DNA of 64,000 nt from CAVSRC01 sp963785065 (GCA_963785065.1 CAWATX010000003.1:124001-188000), one strand, 5' to 3'; positions 53,926-63,383 are shown, numbered from the stretch's first letter. Numbers and translations are program-made. Notes: a model not told the origin generated them from the letters alone.

Positions 53926-55191
53926 ATGAGCGTTTCGATCGGCAAGGAATATCCATTCCGCCAGCAGATCCTGGAGGAGGTTCACGCCCGGCCGGTCGAG
54001 CCGGTGCCGGCACGATCGCGCGTGCGCCGTCTGGTCTTCGTCGTGCCCTCCGATGCCGGCGGCGTCGGCGCCGCGCTCGCCCGCTTCTGCGACTGGTGCA
54101 GTGGGGCCGGCTTCGAGCCGCCCGCCAACAAGGACGCCCGCCAGCACAGCTTCACCGCCGGCGCGCGTCAGGTGACCTGGGAGTTCCACACCGAATTCGT
54201 CACCGTCACCTGGATCGCGGCGCCCGACGATGCCGACGGGGCGCCCGAGGGCATCGGGCTGGAATCGATCGACGGCCCGCAGCTCCTCGGCGCCATGCGC
54301 ATCGACCTGGTCGACGACAGCCATATCCCCGACGCGCTGCTGCCCGGGTTCAACCCGCACAGCCTGTGCGTGATCGGCGTCGAGAGCGGCGCCGGGCAAC
54401 TGGCGACCGACTTCGTCACCGACGCGCAGCACTTCACCCGCTTCGAGTTCGCCGCCGGCGGTCTGCCGCCGCTCAGGCGCGCCATCCTGGTCAGGCGCAT
54501 GCTCGAGATCGAGACCTACCGCACCATGGCGCTCATCGGCCTGCCGCTCGCCCGCGAGCACGCGGCCGAGCTCGGCGCGCTCGAAAGCGAACTGACCGAG
54601 AAGGTCAACTCGCTCGCCGATGCGACCGAGACGGCCCGCGCCCAGGCGGCGCTCGAAGCGCTGCACGGGCTGATGGTCCGCGCCGGGCGTCTGTCCGAAC
54701 GGCTGAGCTACCGCTTCGCCGCCTGTCAGGCCTACGGCGACATCCTGCAGGCCCGGCTTGGCGCCATCGGCGAACGCCCGACGCCGCTCGGCTCGTCGCT
54801 GTCGCGCTACATCCTCAACCGGGTCGACCCGGCGCTGAGGACCTATGCGGCGATGGAAAAGCGCCTCGATGTGCTCTTCGCCAAGATCGAGCGCGCCATC
54901 GAGCTGCTCAACGTGCGCATCGGGCTCGACGTGCAGATCCAGAACAAGCTGGTGCTCGAGACCATCGCCAAGACCGGGCACAGCCAGTTCCTGCTGCAGC
55001 GCACGGTCGAGGGCCTGTCGACCATCGCCATCGCCTACTACACCATCGGCATCCTCGGCTATGTGCTGGCGACGCCGCTCGAGATGCTGGCCATCGAGAA
55101 GACGCTCGTCCTGTCGATCCTGGCGCCCTTCGTCTTCCTCGGCGTCTGGCTGATGGTCCGCGCCATCCGCAAGCGTCATTTCTCCGAATAG
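53926..55191 (+). CDS. DUF3422 family membrane protein
   Basis: A 421-residue protein of the DUF3422 family, common in alphaproteobacteria. HARPVEPVPARSRVRRLVFV near the N-terminus and the segment ATDFVTDAQHFTRFEFAAGG are family marks; a long helical middle ends in two C-terminal membrane spans (about 360-415, TIAIAYYTIGILGYVL and VLSILAPFVFLGVWLMVRAI). Function unknown; a membrane-anchored cytosolic domain is inferred. It precedes glgA with a 245-base gap. Confidence 0.88.
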   Translation: MSVSIGKEYPFRQQILEEVHARPVEPVPARSRVRRLVFVVPSDAGGVGAALARFCDWCSGAGFEPPANKDARQHSFTAGARQVTWEFHTEFVTVTWIAAPDDADGAPEGIGLESIDGPQLLGAMRIDLVDDSHIPDALLPGFNPHSLCVIGVESGAGQLATDFVTDAQHFTRFEFAAGGLPPLRRAILVRRMLEIETYRTMALIGLPLAREHAAELGALESELTEKVNSLADATETARAQAALEALHGLMVRAGRLSERLSYRFAACQAYGDILQARLGAIGERPTPLGSSLSRYILNRVDPALRTYAAMEKRLDVLFAKIERAIELLNVRIGLDVQIQNKLVLETIAKTGHSQFLLQRTVEGLSTIAIAYYTIGILGYVLATPLEMLAIEKTLVLSILAPFVFLGVWLMVRAIRKRHFSE

Positions 55192-55436
55192 GCGCACGGC
55201 TCTTTCGCAACAGCGCCGCCGTTATTTGGCCGGTTTCACCGGAACCGCAAAGCGTCGCCACCGGGGGAATTGGCAATTCTTTCAAGGTATTTGCCCGATC
55301 AGCGAATCTGATATCGTTGTTCATCTGCGGTTGTTGTGCGGGGTCCGGGAGCCATCAACAACCGCTCGCGTTCGTGCACGCTGTTTTGCCGCTCGGTTCC
55401 ATTTCGGATGCCAGAGCGCGCTGGAGGGTGTGGGCG

Positions 55437-57197
55437 TTGCGAGTGCTCTATGCGACCTCGGAAGTCTTTCCGCTCGCCAAGGCCGGCGGCCTGGCGGACG
55501 TCTCCGCGGCGCTGCCGGCGAGCCTCCGGGAACAGGGTATCGACGTCCAGCTACTGATGCCGGGCTACCCGCGCGCCATGGATCTGGCGGGCAACCTCAG
55601 GCTTGTCACGGTCATCGACAACCCGCTGGGCTTCGGCGAGGTGCGCATCTGGAAGGGCACTGTGCCCGGCGCCCTGGTGCCCGTGTGGCTGGTCGAATGC
55701 CGGTCGCTTTTTGCCCGCGGGGGCAGTCCCTATCAGGACGAAGACGGCCGCGATTTTGCCGACAACGCCCTGCGCTTCGGCCTGCTCAGCTACATCGGCG
55801 CGATGATCGGGACGCACTCGATCGACATTGCCTGGCGCCCCGACCTGATGCACGTCAACGACTGGCAGACCGCGCTGCTGCCGGTCATGCAGCGTCTGCG
55901 CCCGGGCCCGCACCCACCGACGGTGTTGGCGATCCACAATCTGGCGCATCAGGGCATGTTCGCGGCCGACGTCACCCGGCGGCTGCCGTTGCCGGCAAGT
56001 AGCCGGGCGGAGTGCCGCGAAGGGATTTCATTCCTCAAGACCGGCATCCTGTCGGCCGACCGGGTGGTGACGGTCAGTCCGACCTATGCCGCCGAGATCC
56101 AGACATCGGCCTATGGCTGCGGCCTCGATCCCGTGCTGCGCCAACTGGGCAACCCGGTCCACGGCATCCTCAACGGCGTCGACTACGCCACCTGGGACCC
56201 GGCCTCGGATCCCAGCCTCGCGGTCCACTACAAGCTGACCGACCTGTCGAAGAAACGCCGATGCAAGACCGCCATTCAGGAGGAGCTGGGGCTCGACGTC
56301 GAAGCCGGCGCGCCACTTCTCGCCTTCACCAGTCGCCTGGCCTGGCAGAAGATGCCAGACGTTGTGCTGGAGGTGCTGCCGCCGCTGATCGCCGAGGGCA
56401 TCCAGTTCGCCCTCGTCGCCGAGGGCGATCGCCGCTACGAGGCGGCGTTCCTGCGGCTGGCGGCAACCTATCCCGGCAGGGTCGCGGTGCAGATCGGCTA
56501 TGAGGAGGCCGTCGCCCACCGCCTCATGGCCGGCGCCGACATGCTGCTCAATCCGGCACGGTACGAACCGTTCGGCCTGACCGCGCCCTATGCGCTGCGC
56601 TACGGCACGCCGCCGATCGCACGGCGCACCGGCGGCCTCATCGACACGGTGGTAGACGTCACAGCGCACAGCCTCATCGACGGCTCGGCCACCGGCTTCC
56701 TGTTCGACAATCCGAATGCCGAGGAGACGCTGGCCTGCATCCGCCGCGCACTGCGTCTCTTCCGCCAGAAGACCGCCTGGCGCCGCATCCAGATCGCCGG
56801 CATGCTGAGGGACTTCGGCTGGACGCGCTCTGCCCGGGACTATTCCGCGCTCTACCGCCAGATGATCGGCGCGCGCGCGACCGTCCATGCGATGCCCATG
56901 GCCCCGAACGAGGCGCATGCCAATGGCGCCGATACCAAACGGGCGGAGCGCATACGCCAGCGCGCCTATGAAATCTGGGAGGCCCAGGGCAAACCGGAAG
57001 GTCACCACCTCGAACACTGGCTCCAGGCGGAAGCCGAGTTGAGCGAGATCGGGGCGGCCCTCCCCACCGTTGCCGCGCTGTCGGACGAAACTGCCGTGGA
57101 GCCTATTCCGTTGCGGGTGCGCGCACGCAAGGCCACACGGGCCAAGGCAGCGCGGACAGAGGCGGAAGAAGCGGCGGAGTTCCGGGCAGCCTCCTAG
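55437..57197 (+). CDS. glgA: glycogen synthase with C-terminal DUF2934 extension
   Basis: A 586-residue GT5 glycogen synthase that extends glucan from ADP-glucose. RVLYATSEVFPLAKAGGLAD at the N-terminus contains the KxGGL motif (Lys15), HVNDWQTALLP and ILNGVDYATWDP follow, and the C-terminal nucleotide site is PARYEPFGLTAPYALRYGTP. After the catalytic part, about residues 505-535 (RIRQRAYEIWEAQGKPEGHH, then WLQAEAEL) is a DUF2934 motif and a basic Ala/Arg tail. TTG at 55437 has GGAGG nine bases upstream. No other glg gene is nearby. Confidence 0.9.
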   Translation: MRVLYATSEVFPLAKAGGLADVSAALPASLREQGIDVQLLMPGYPRAMDLAGNLRLVTVIDNPLGFGEVRIWKGTVPGALVPVWLVECRSLFARGGSPYQDEDGRDFADNALRFGLLSYIGAMIGTHSIDIAWRPDLMHVNDWQTALLPVMQRLRPGPHPPTVLAIHNLAHQGMFAADVTRRLPLPASSRAECREGISFLKTGILSADRVVTVSPTYAAEIQTSAYGCGLDPVLRQLGNPVHGILNGVDYATWDPASDPSLAVHYKLTDLSKKRRCKTAIQEELGLDVEAGAPLLAFTSRLAWQKMPDVVLEVLPPLIAEGIQFALVAEGDRRYEAAFLRLAATYPGRVAVQIGYEEAVAHRLMAGADMLLNPARYEPFGLTAPYALRYGTPPIARRTGGLIDTVVDVTAHSLIDGSATGFLFDNPNAEETLACIRRALRLFRQKTAWRRIQIAGMLRDFGWTRSARDYSALYRQMIGARATVHAMPMAPNEAHANGADTKRAERIRQRAYEIWEAQGKPEGHHLEHWLQAEAELSEIGAALPTVAALSDETAVEPIPLRVRARKATRAKAARTEAEEAAEFRAAS

Positions 57198-57272
57198 AGG
57201 GCCTCACGCACCATCGACGGGCCGATCCCCCGGCCCGCCGCCGCCCTCACCGCCGTCATCGGCGTCCCGTGT

Positions 57273-57653
57273 TCACTCCGCCGGCCACTCGAAGATGGCA
57301 TCGACGCGGCTCGGCGAGAAAGCAAGGTAATCCTTGATCGCGGCGATGACCGGCGCCGGCCTTTCGAAGCTCCACGCCGCATCCAGCGAACGCGCACCGC
57401 CGACGGGGATGCTGTAATAAGCGCGGTCGCCCATCTCGGGATCGTGGGCGACGCGCGCGCTGCGCTTGAGCATCGCCATGTCCACGTCCTTGCGCGGGAT
57501 GTAGAACGTCCGCCCGCCCGACGACTCGTCGAGCAACAGGGCCTTGAACGTTGCGGCGACGACCTTGCCGGCGACCGTCACCACCACCGGCGCCTCGCTC
57601 ACTGCGATCGTGACCGGAATACCTTCACTGGGAACTCTGACTGGCCTTTCCAT
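57273..57653 (-). CDS. DUF427 family protein
   Basis: A 126-residue protein of the DUF427 family, a small beta-rich fold. VTVAGKVVAATFKALLLDES and TFYIPRKDVDMAMLKRS, then GDRAYYSIPVGG and AAWSFERP, are the expected pattern. Function unknown. It diverges from the alcohol dehydrogenase gene with 124 bases between starts and converges on glgA. Confidence 0.86.
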   Translation of the reverse strand: MERPVRVPSEGIPVTIAVSEAPVVVTVAGKVVAATFKALLLDESSGGRTFYIPRKDVDMAMLKRSARVAHDPEMGDRAYYSIPVGGARSLDAAWSFERPAPVIAAIKDYLAFSPSRVDAIFEWPAE

Positions 57654-57777
57654 CGCTTGGCCTCCCTTGGAAGTCGCCTCGACGAATCAGATCCCTGCGT
57701 CATTATGTGGCGCCGTGCGCCTGGCCGGTGGCGCGCTGATGTCGCACATATGTGGCCGCTGGCCTGGAGGAAGCGCC

Positions 57778-58818
57778 ATGAAAGCCGTGCTCTACGAAGC
57801 CTTCGCCGAGACGCCGAAACTGGTGAGCGTGCCCGACCCGGAACCGGCTCCGCACGGCGCCGTCATCAAGGTCGAGGCGACCGGTATCTGCCGCAGCGAC
57901 TGGCACGGCTGGATGGGCCACGATCCCGATATCAGGCTGCCGCACGTTCCCGGTCACGAACTCGCCGGCCTGGTCGCGGCCGTCGGCAAGGACGTGACCC
58001 GCTGGCAGGTCGGCGACCGCGTCACGGTGCCCTTCGTCTGCGGCTGCGGTGCCTGCCCGGAATGCCATGCCGGCGACCAGCAGGTCTGCCGCCACCAGAC
58101 CCAACCGGGCTTCACCCATTGGGGATCGTTTGCCGAATATGTCGCCATCCATCAGGCCGACCTCAATCTCGTGCGCCTGCCCGAGACCATGGATTTTGCC
58201 ACCGCCGCCAGCCTCGGCTGCCGCTTCGCCACCTCGTTCCGCGGCATCGTCGATCAGGCAAGAACCTCGGCCGGCGAGTGGGTCGCCGTGCATGGCTGTG
58301 GCGGGGTCGGCCTGTCGGCGGTCATGATCGCGCATGCCGTCGGCGCCAATGTGGTGGCCGTCGATATCGCCGACGACAAGCTGGCGCTGGCGCGCGAAGT
58401 GGGGGCGCTCGCCACCATCAACGCCAGCGAGGTGGCAAACCTGCCCGAGGCCGTCATCGAGATCACCGGCGGCGGCGCCCATGTCTCGGTCGACGCGCTC
58501 GGCGATCCGGTGACGTGCTTCAACTCGATCGCGAACCTGCGCCGGCGCGGCCGCCATATCCAGATCGGCCTCATGCTCGCCGGGCACAGCACGCCAGAGG
58601 TGCCAATGGCCAAGGTCATCGCCCACGAGCTGGAGATATACGGCAGCCACGGCATCCAGGCGCACCGCTACGGCGCCATCCTCGCCATGGTCGAGGCTGG
58701 CACATTGCACCCCGAGCGCCTGATCGGAGAGCATATCAGCCTGGCGCAGTCGATCGATGCACTGACCGGCATGGACGCCTTCAAGTCGCTCGGCGTGACG
58801 GTGGTCACCCGCTTCTGA
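57778..58818 (+). CDS. zinc-dependent medium-chain alcohol dehydrogenase
   Basis: A 346-residue NAD(P)-dependent dehydrogenase with a catalytic zinc (Cys38, His60, Glu61) and a structural zinc at Cys90, Cys93, Cys96 and Cys104 (CGACPECHAGDQQVC). The Rossmann loop is VHGCGGVGLSAVM. Substrate is unknown; many relatives act on aliphatic or aryl alcohols. The start is ATG at 57778 with GGAGG upstream; the frame extends upstream without family sequence. Confidence 0.9.
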   Translation: MKAVLYEAFAETPKLVSVPDPEPAPHGAVIKVEATGICRSDWHGWMGHDPDIRLPHVPGHELAGLVAAVGKDVTRWQVGDRVTVPFVCGCGACPECHAGDQQVCRHQTQPGFTHWGSFAEYVAIHQADLNLVRLPETMDFATAASLGCRFATSFRGIVDQARTSAGEWVAVHGCGGVGLSAVMIAHAVGANVVAVDIADDKLALAREVGALATINASEVANLPEAVIEITGGGAHVSVDALGDPVTCFNSIANLRRRGRHIQIGLMLAGHSTPEVPMAKVIAHELEIYGSHGIQAHRYGAILAMVEAGTLHPERLIGEHISLAQSIDALTGMDAFKSLGVTVVTRF

Positions 58819-58842
58819 CGACCGCTCGCCCCGTGGCATCCG

Positions 58843-59685
58843 CTATTTGGTGATCGAACCGCCGAACACGCTGCGGTCGATGCACTGCGCATAGATCCAG
58901 TCCGTCGGCCCAACGCCGAGCTTGGCGCACAACGCCTGCGACGAAGCGTTGTCGGCCCTGACCCCGGTCATGAATCCGCGGGCGCCATGGTGCTCCCACA
59001 TGTGGACGATCGCCTGGGCGCCGAGCACGAGACCGATCTTCTCGCCGCGCCGGTCTGCGCGCGTCGCCAGCATGCCCCAGAAGACGATGGATGCGCGCGG
59101 GCTCGCCTGATGATGCAGGACGTATGACGACGCGGTCGCCACTGGCAGGCCGTTCCCGTCCACCGCCACCAGACAGATGCCCTGGCGCAATTGCCCGCGC
59201 ATGATCGCGCCTGGCACCGGCATCACGTCACAGGACTGGGACAGTTCGGCGATGGCTCGCACCAACCCTCTGGGCGTATCGCCAGCGACGATCGAGACGG
59301 TGAGATCGCCCGGCAGCGCGTATGTCGCCAGGACCTTGCGGCTGGCGGCAAGCGCCTCTTCGCCGCCCAGATAATGCTCGTGCCGGTCGGTGGCGAGGCC
59401 GCGTGTCTCAAGTTCGACGTACAGGGTTGCGGCTTCGGAGGCAGGATAGAAGTAGCTGACCGCCGCTCCCTGAAGCCGAGCGAGCGCTGCGAGGATGTCA
59501 GCGGTGTCGGCCGCCGGATCGCTGAGCGACACCAGTCGCCCGTAATAGGCGTAACGCGGATTGTCGTTGAGCAGCGTCCACAGATTGAGACTGCGCCGCG
59601 ACAGGGCGACCCTCTCCGGGTCGCCGAAGAATTCATCGTCGATGGACACGCGCGCCCTCCCCCGCTCGCTTCCAGGCGAGGACAT
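58843..59685 (-). CDS. GNAT family N-acetyltransferase
   Basis: A 280-residue protein. The C-terminal half has the acetyl-CoA site of GNAT enzymes (ATRADRRGEKIGLVLGAQAI, with R/Q-x-x-G-x-G/A-like RRGEKIG) and the follow-on helix with VRADNASSQALCAKLGVGPT. The N-terminal half is a second, degenerate domain. Substrate is unknown. It converges on the alcohol dehydrogenase and follows the DUF2336 gene by about 25 bases. Confidence 0.78.
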   Translation of the reverse strand: MSSPGSERGRARVSIDDEFFGDPERVALSRRSLNLWTLLNDNPRYAYYGRLVSLSDPAADTADILAALARLQGAAVSYFYPASEAATLYVELETRGLATDRHEHYLGGEEALAASRKVLATYALPGDLTVSIVAGDTPRGLVRAIAELSQSCDVMPVPGAIMRGQLRQGICLVAVDGNGLPVATASSYVLHHQASPRASIVFWGMLATRADRRGEKIGLVLGAQAIVHMWEHHGARGFMTGVRADNASSQALCAKLGVGPTDWIYAQCIDRSVFGGSITK

Positions 59686-59708
59686 TTTCGCGACAGATGG
59701 CGCGTCGG

Positions 59709-60848
59709 CTAGGCGGCCCTGGTGATGCGGGCGTAGTCGCGGGCGGCCTCGCGTGCCTGGTCGGCAGCGAAGCGGCGCAACATCGTGGCGAGCTCGTACA
59801 TCTCGCCGTCGCTGATCTGCGTGTAGCGGGAAAGCACCGCGTCAACCATGCGCCGCGTCGCATGATAGCGGTCGTCGGTGCCGTCCTCCTCGGCGATCTT
59901 GCGCCAGGTATCGAGCGCCACGGCGAAGGCATCAAAGGCCCGCGGCGGCAGGCCGGCCTTGCCATAGGCGGCGTGGAGCGCGCTGACCCGCCCGGCCCTG
60001 ACCAGGCTCGCCACCCGTTCTACCGGTATGCGGGCAAGCACCGCCAGCGCCGTCTCGAACAGAGCGACATTGCCGGCACAGACGGCGCGCAGAAGCAGGC
60101 CGGTGGTAAGCTGGCCGGTGACGCGCAGATGCTCAACCAGCGCGGGCAGCTCGTCCGACTCGGTCTCCGCCGCCAGCGCCACGGTCGCCCGGTCGCAGGC
60201 CTCGCGGGTGACGGCGACGGCACGCTCCTCTTCCGCCCAAGAATTCGCCACCATCATCGTGCCAAGCGCATCGCCAAGGCGGCGGATGATCATCTGGTGG
60301 ACGTCCGCCGGCAGGTCCGGCCGAGCAATCAGCAGGTCGCGCATTTCAGCATCGTCGGCAAAGCGCTCGGCAATCCGCCGGAAGCTGATGCGGGCGATGG
60401 TCGCGCCGGAATTGGCCAGCAGCGTCAGGCAGGCCTTGCGCTCACCGACCTCCGCCAGCGCCGCAGCGACGGCGCCTGAGACGCGCTCACGCCCGGCAAT
60501 GGCGATCTGCAGGGCCGGCGTGCCGGCGCCGGCGATGTCGACCAGTTCGGGGTCGATGAGGAGTGGCGATTTGGCAAGAACGACGACGGCGATCTCCGGC
60601 AGATCGACGGCCAGCGATATGATGATGTGATGCGGCGCCTCCGGGCTCGCGGCGAGCACGTCGGCAAGGGCGCGGCGGACTTCCGGCGCCGGGTCGTCGA
60701 GCAGGATGGTAAGCGCCGCCTCCATGGCGTCGCTGACTTCGGCATCGACCTCCCCCTGGAGGTAGAAGCGGCAGAGCGCGCGGGCCGCGCTGGCACGGTG
60801 GCCGGTGGGCGCGCGATCGATCCAGTCGAGGAATTCGCGGGCAAGCAT
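59709..60848 (-). CDS. DUF2336 domain protein (HEAT-like)
   Basis: A 379-residue helical protein of the DUF2336 family; repeated pairs of helices (LTILLDDPAPEVRRALADVL, AVVVLAKSPLLIDPELVDIA and others) are HEAT-like. Family members are common in alphaproteobacteria; some are suspected of sensing or c-di-GMP roles, but function is open. ATG at 60848 has AGG six and GGAG fourteen bases upstream; ATG at 60875 is the longer alternative. It diverges from the CitE-like gene. Confidence 0.85.
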   Translation of the reverse strand: MLAREFLDWIDRAPTGHRASAARALCRFYLQGEVDAEVSDAMEAALTILLDDPAPEVRRALADVLAASPEAPHHIIISLAVDLPEIAVVVLAKSPLLIDPELVDIAGAGTPALQIAIAGRERVSGAVAAALAEVGERKACLTLLANSGATIARISFRRIAERFADDAEMRDLLIARPDLPADVHQMIIRRLGDALGTMMVANSWAEEERAVAVTREACDRATVALAAETESDELPALVEHLRVTGQLTTGLLLRAVCAGNVALFETALAVLARIPVERVASLVRAGRVSALHAAYGKAGLPPRAFDAFAVALDTWRKIAEEDGTDDRYHATRRMVDAVLSRYTQISDGEMYELATMLRRFAADQAREAARDYARITRAA

Positions 60849-60940
60849 GGTGACCTGTCTCCGATCGTTCGCCATCTTGGCCGCAAAGTGATTAAAGCTT
60901 CGTTCACCATGATTTTGGCCCAGATTCCGCGGTTTTTGCC

Positions 60941-61639
60941 ATGATCCTGCGCTCGCTTCTTGTGGTCGGGCCGACAGATGGCCAGGCGCTGGCGACGGCC
61001 GCTTCCGCCGGCGCCGACGGGCTCATTGTCGATGCGGCCGGGGCCGACGCGGCAACGCTGGAGCGCATCGCCCAATTCCTCGCGGGGGTGCGGAGCGGCG
61101 CAGTCTTCGTGCGGCTGGGGCCGCCCAGCGACGCAGCCACGCCAGCGGCGCTCGATGCGCTGGTGCCGGCGCGGCCGACCGGCATCGCACTAGCGCGCGC
61201 CGAAGGCGGCGCCGACGTGACCCGGCTCTCGGCCCTGTTGCGCCCGCGCGAAGCGATCGCCGGCATCGACGACGGCGCCACGAAGATCATTGCGCTGGCG
61301 ACCGATACCCCGGCCGGCCTCACGGCACTCGGCAGCTATCGCGGGGCGTCGCGGCGGCTGACGGCGCTCGCCTGGGACGACGCGCCATTGGCCCAGGCGC
61401 TCGGCGCCGAGGACATCGATGCGGTGGCCGGCCATGCCCGCACGGGCACGCTGATCGGCGCCGCTGCCGCCGGCGTCGTGGCGCTCGACCGGCCGTTCCG
61501 AGGGAGGGATCCGGCCGCCCTCGAGGCCGAGGCCGAGGCCGCACGGCGCGCAGGCTTCGGCGGCAAGCTGGCGCTTGCCGCCGATCAGGTCACCGTCATC
61601 AACCGGGTGTTCGCGCGGACGACGGCGACCAGTAGCTGA
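60941..61639 (+). CDS. CitE/HpcH-like protein with altered active site
   Basis: A 232-residue TIM-barrel protein related to the HpcH/HpaI aldolase and citrate lyase beta family: RSLLVVGPTDGQALATAASA, GADGLIVDAAG, VFVRLGPPS, the region with SYRGASRRLTALAWDDAPLA and the C-terminal EAEAARRAGFGGKLALAADQ align with CitE in order. But the usual metal/catalytic acids are changed: the D-L-E-D motif is VDAAG, and the E of the ESA motif is absent. It may be a pseudoenzyme or have another role. Starts 93 bases from DUF2336 on the other strand. Confidence 0.75.
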   Translation: MILRSLLVVGPTDGQALATAASAGADGLIVDAAGADAATLERIAQFLAGVRSGAVFVRLGPPSDAATPAALDALVPARPTGIALARAEGGADVTRLSALLRPREAIAGIDDGATKIIALATDTPAGLTALGSYRGASRRLTALAWDDAPLAQALGAEDIDAVAGHARTGTLIGAAAAGVVALDRPFRGRDPAALEAEAEAARRAGFGGKLALAADQVTVINRVFARTTATSS

Positions 61640-62189
61640 CCGCATCGGCCAGCGCCGGCCGTGGCCGGTCGCCCGGCGACGCCGTCGGCGTGCCGATATG
61701 GACGAAGGCGACGAAGCGCTCGCCCGGCAGCAGGCCAAGGATGTGCCCGGCGTCGGCATCGGTGGCGATCCAGCCGGTGGTCCATTGCGCCCCATAGCCG
61801 AGCGCGCTGGACGCCAGCACGATGTTGAAGGCGGCATTGCCGGCCGACAGCATCTGCTCCCATTCGGGAACTTTGGGATGCAGCGCCGGCTTCCACACCA
61901 CGCCGATGACCAGCGGCGCCCGCGCCAGGCGCCTCGCCTCCTCCTCGACCGCCTTGGCGTCGGCGTCAGGGTGCTTCTCGGCATAGAGCGCCGCCAGCCG
62001 CTTGCTCGCGTCGACCCGGGCATCGCCGGCAAAGACAACGAAGCGCCACGGCGTCAGCTTGCCGTGGTCGGGCACCCGCGAGGCGATGGTGAGAATCTCG
62101 GCGAGTTCGCCCTCGTTCGGGCCGGGTAGCCCCAGGAAGGCGGCGGAGACGGATTTGCGGGTTTTCAGCAGTTCGAGGGCATCGGGCAT
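61599..62189 (-). CDS. nitroreductase family protein (YdjA-like)
   Basis: A 196-residue FMN-dependent nitroreductase-type protein. ALELLKTRKSVSAAFLG, VPDHGKLTPWRFVVFAGDAR, and the FMN-site segment MLSAGNAAFNIVLASSALGY are like E. coli YdjA; GERFVAFVHIGTPTASPGDR completes it. ATG at 62189 is chosen; a GTG 13 codons upstream is the alternative. It overlaps the CitE-like gene by 41 bases at the 3' ends. Confidence 0.86.
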   Translation of the reverse strand: MPDALELLKTRKSVSAAFLGLPGPNEGELAEILTIASRVPDHGKLTPWRFVVFAGDARVDASKRLAALYAEKHPDADAKAVEEEARRLARAPLVIGVVWKPALHPKVPEWEQMLSAGNAAFNIVLASSALGYGAQWTTGWIATDADAGHILGLLPGERFVAFVHIGTPTASPGDRPRPALADAVSYWSPSSARTPG

Positions 62190-62324
62190 GACATCATCTA
62201 GTTTGTGGAGGGCAGTTGCCCGGGACACTTGGACAAATTGGCGCCGAAAGCAATTGCCAGAATGGTCTTGAATTCGCCATGGAACCGGCGATTTTGGGCC
62301 GGCAGGGTAGATCGGACAGGCAAG

Positions 62325-63383
62325 ATGAAGACGGTGCGGGTGGTCGGCAAAGCGCGATGGAAGGGCCTGACGGGCGGCATTCTGCTGGCCGGTGCGCTGG
62401 TTGCGCTACTGGCTCTGGCCCCCCCGGCCTCGGCCCAGAGCGCCAGCCAGCCCGCCACCGCTGCGGCGGCGGCAGCCGACCAGGCCGGCGATTCGTCCAT
62501 GGACACGGACACCGGCGGCAGCGATTTCGACAGCGGCGACAGCGGCGACACCATCGACAATGGCGGCTACATCACCCAGTCGCCGATGGACGCGCCCGAT
62601 CCCGGCCCGCCTCGGGACATCCGACCCGGCTCGTTCACCCTGGAAGCACGCCTGACGGCCGACGGAGCGGCGCTCAAGGACGGCGTCGACTGGCGCATCT
62701 TCGGCGACAAGGCAGGCAGCGACGGCAACCTGCCTTTGCTCGGCCAGGCCTCCGGCGGCGTCATCTATGTCCACCTCGATCCTGGTACCTATTACGTCCA
62801 CGCCGCCTTCGGCCGCGCCGGGCTCGCCCGCAAGCTCGAGGTTGAGAAGCCGACCGGCGGCGCCGTCTTCGTGCTCAACGCCGGCGGCATGCGGCTTCTA
62901 GCCATGAACGGCAAGGACACGCCGCTCAGCGGCAGCGACATCACTTTCGACATCTACGCGCCCGACGAGGGCGGCGCCGGCGACCGCTACCTTCTCCTGC
63001 CCAACGCGCCGCCGGGCAAGGTGCTGGCGCTGACCGCCGGCATTTATCACGTCGTCAGCCACTATGGCGACGCCAACGCCGTCGTGCGCGCCGACATCAA
63101 GGTCGATGCCGGCAAACTGACCGAGGCGACCGTCTATCAGAAGGCGGCACGTCTGACGCTCAAGCTGGTCGAGGTGCATGGCGGCGAGGCCATCGCCAAC
63201 ACCGAATGGTCGGTGATCACGCCCGACGGCGACAGCGTGGTGGAGAGCGTCGGCGCGTTCCCTTCGGTGGTGCTCGCCGCCGGCCAGTACAAGGCAATCG
63301 CCCGCCATGACGGCAAGACCTACGAGACCGATTTCGTCGCCCAGCCCGGCATCGACCGCGACGTCGAAGTGCTGCTGAAGTAG
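62325..63383 (+). CDS. exported protein of unknown function
   Basis: A 352-residue protein with an N-terminal basic stretch, a hydrophobic segment (GILLAGALVALLALAPPASA) and likely cleavage after residue 37. An Ala/Gln/Asp/Ser-rich linker (about 38-95, with DTGGSDFDSGDSGDTIDNG) follows, then about 250 residues of repeated beta-rich modules (LTADGAALKDGVDWRIFGD, HLDPGTYYVHAAFGRAGLAR, DITFDIYAPDEG, LTAGIYHVVSHYGDANAVV) like a carboxypeptidase-regulatory or Ig-like fold. Not recognised by name. A periplasmic or surface location is inferred. It runs convergently towards thrS. Confidence 0.72.
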   Translation: MKTVRVVGKARWKGLTGGILLAGALVALLALAPPASAQSASQPATAAAAAADQAGDSSMDTDTGGSDFDSGDSGDTIDNGGYITQSPMDAPDPGPPRDIRPGSFTLEARLTADGAALKDGVDWRIFGDKAGSDGNLPLLGQASGGVIYVHLDPGTYYVHAAFGRAGLARKLEVEKPTGGAVFVLNAGGMRLLAMNGKDTPLSGSDITFDIYAPDEGGAGDRYLLLPNAPPGKVLALTAGIYHVVSHYGDANAVVRADIKVDAGKLTEATVYQKAARLTLKLVEVHGGEAIANTEWSVITPDGDSVVESVGAFPSVVLAAGQYKAIARHDGKTYETDFVAQPGIDRDVEVLLK

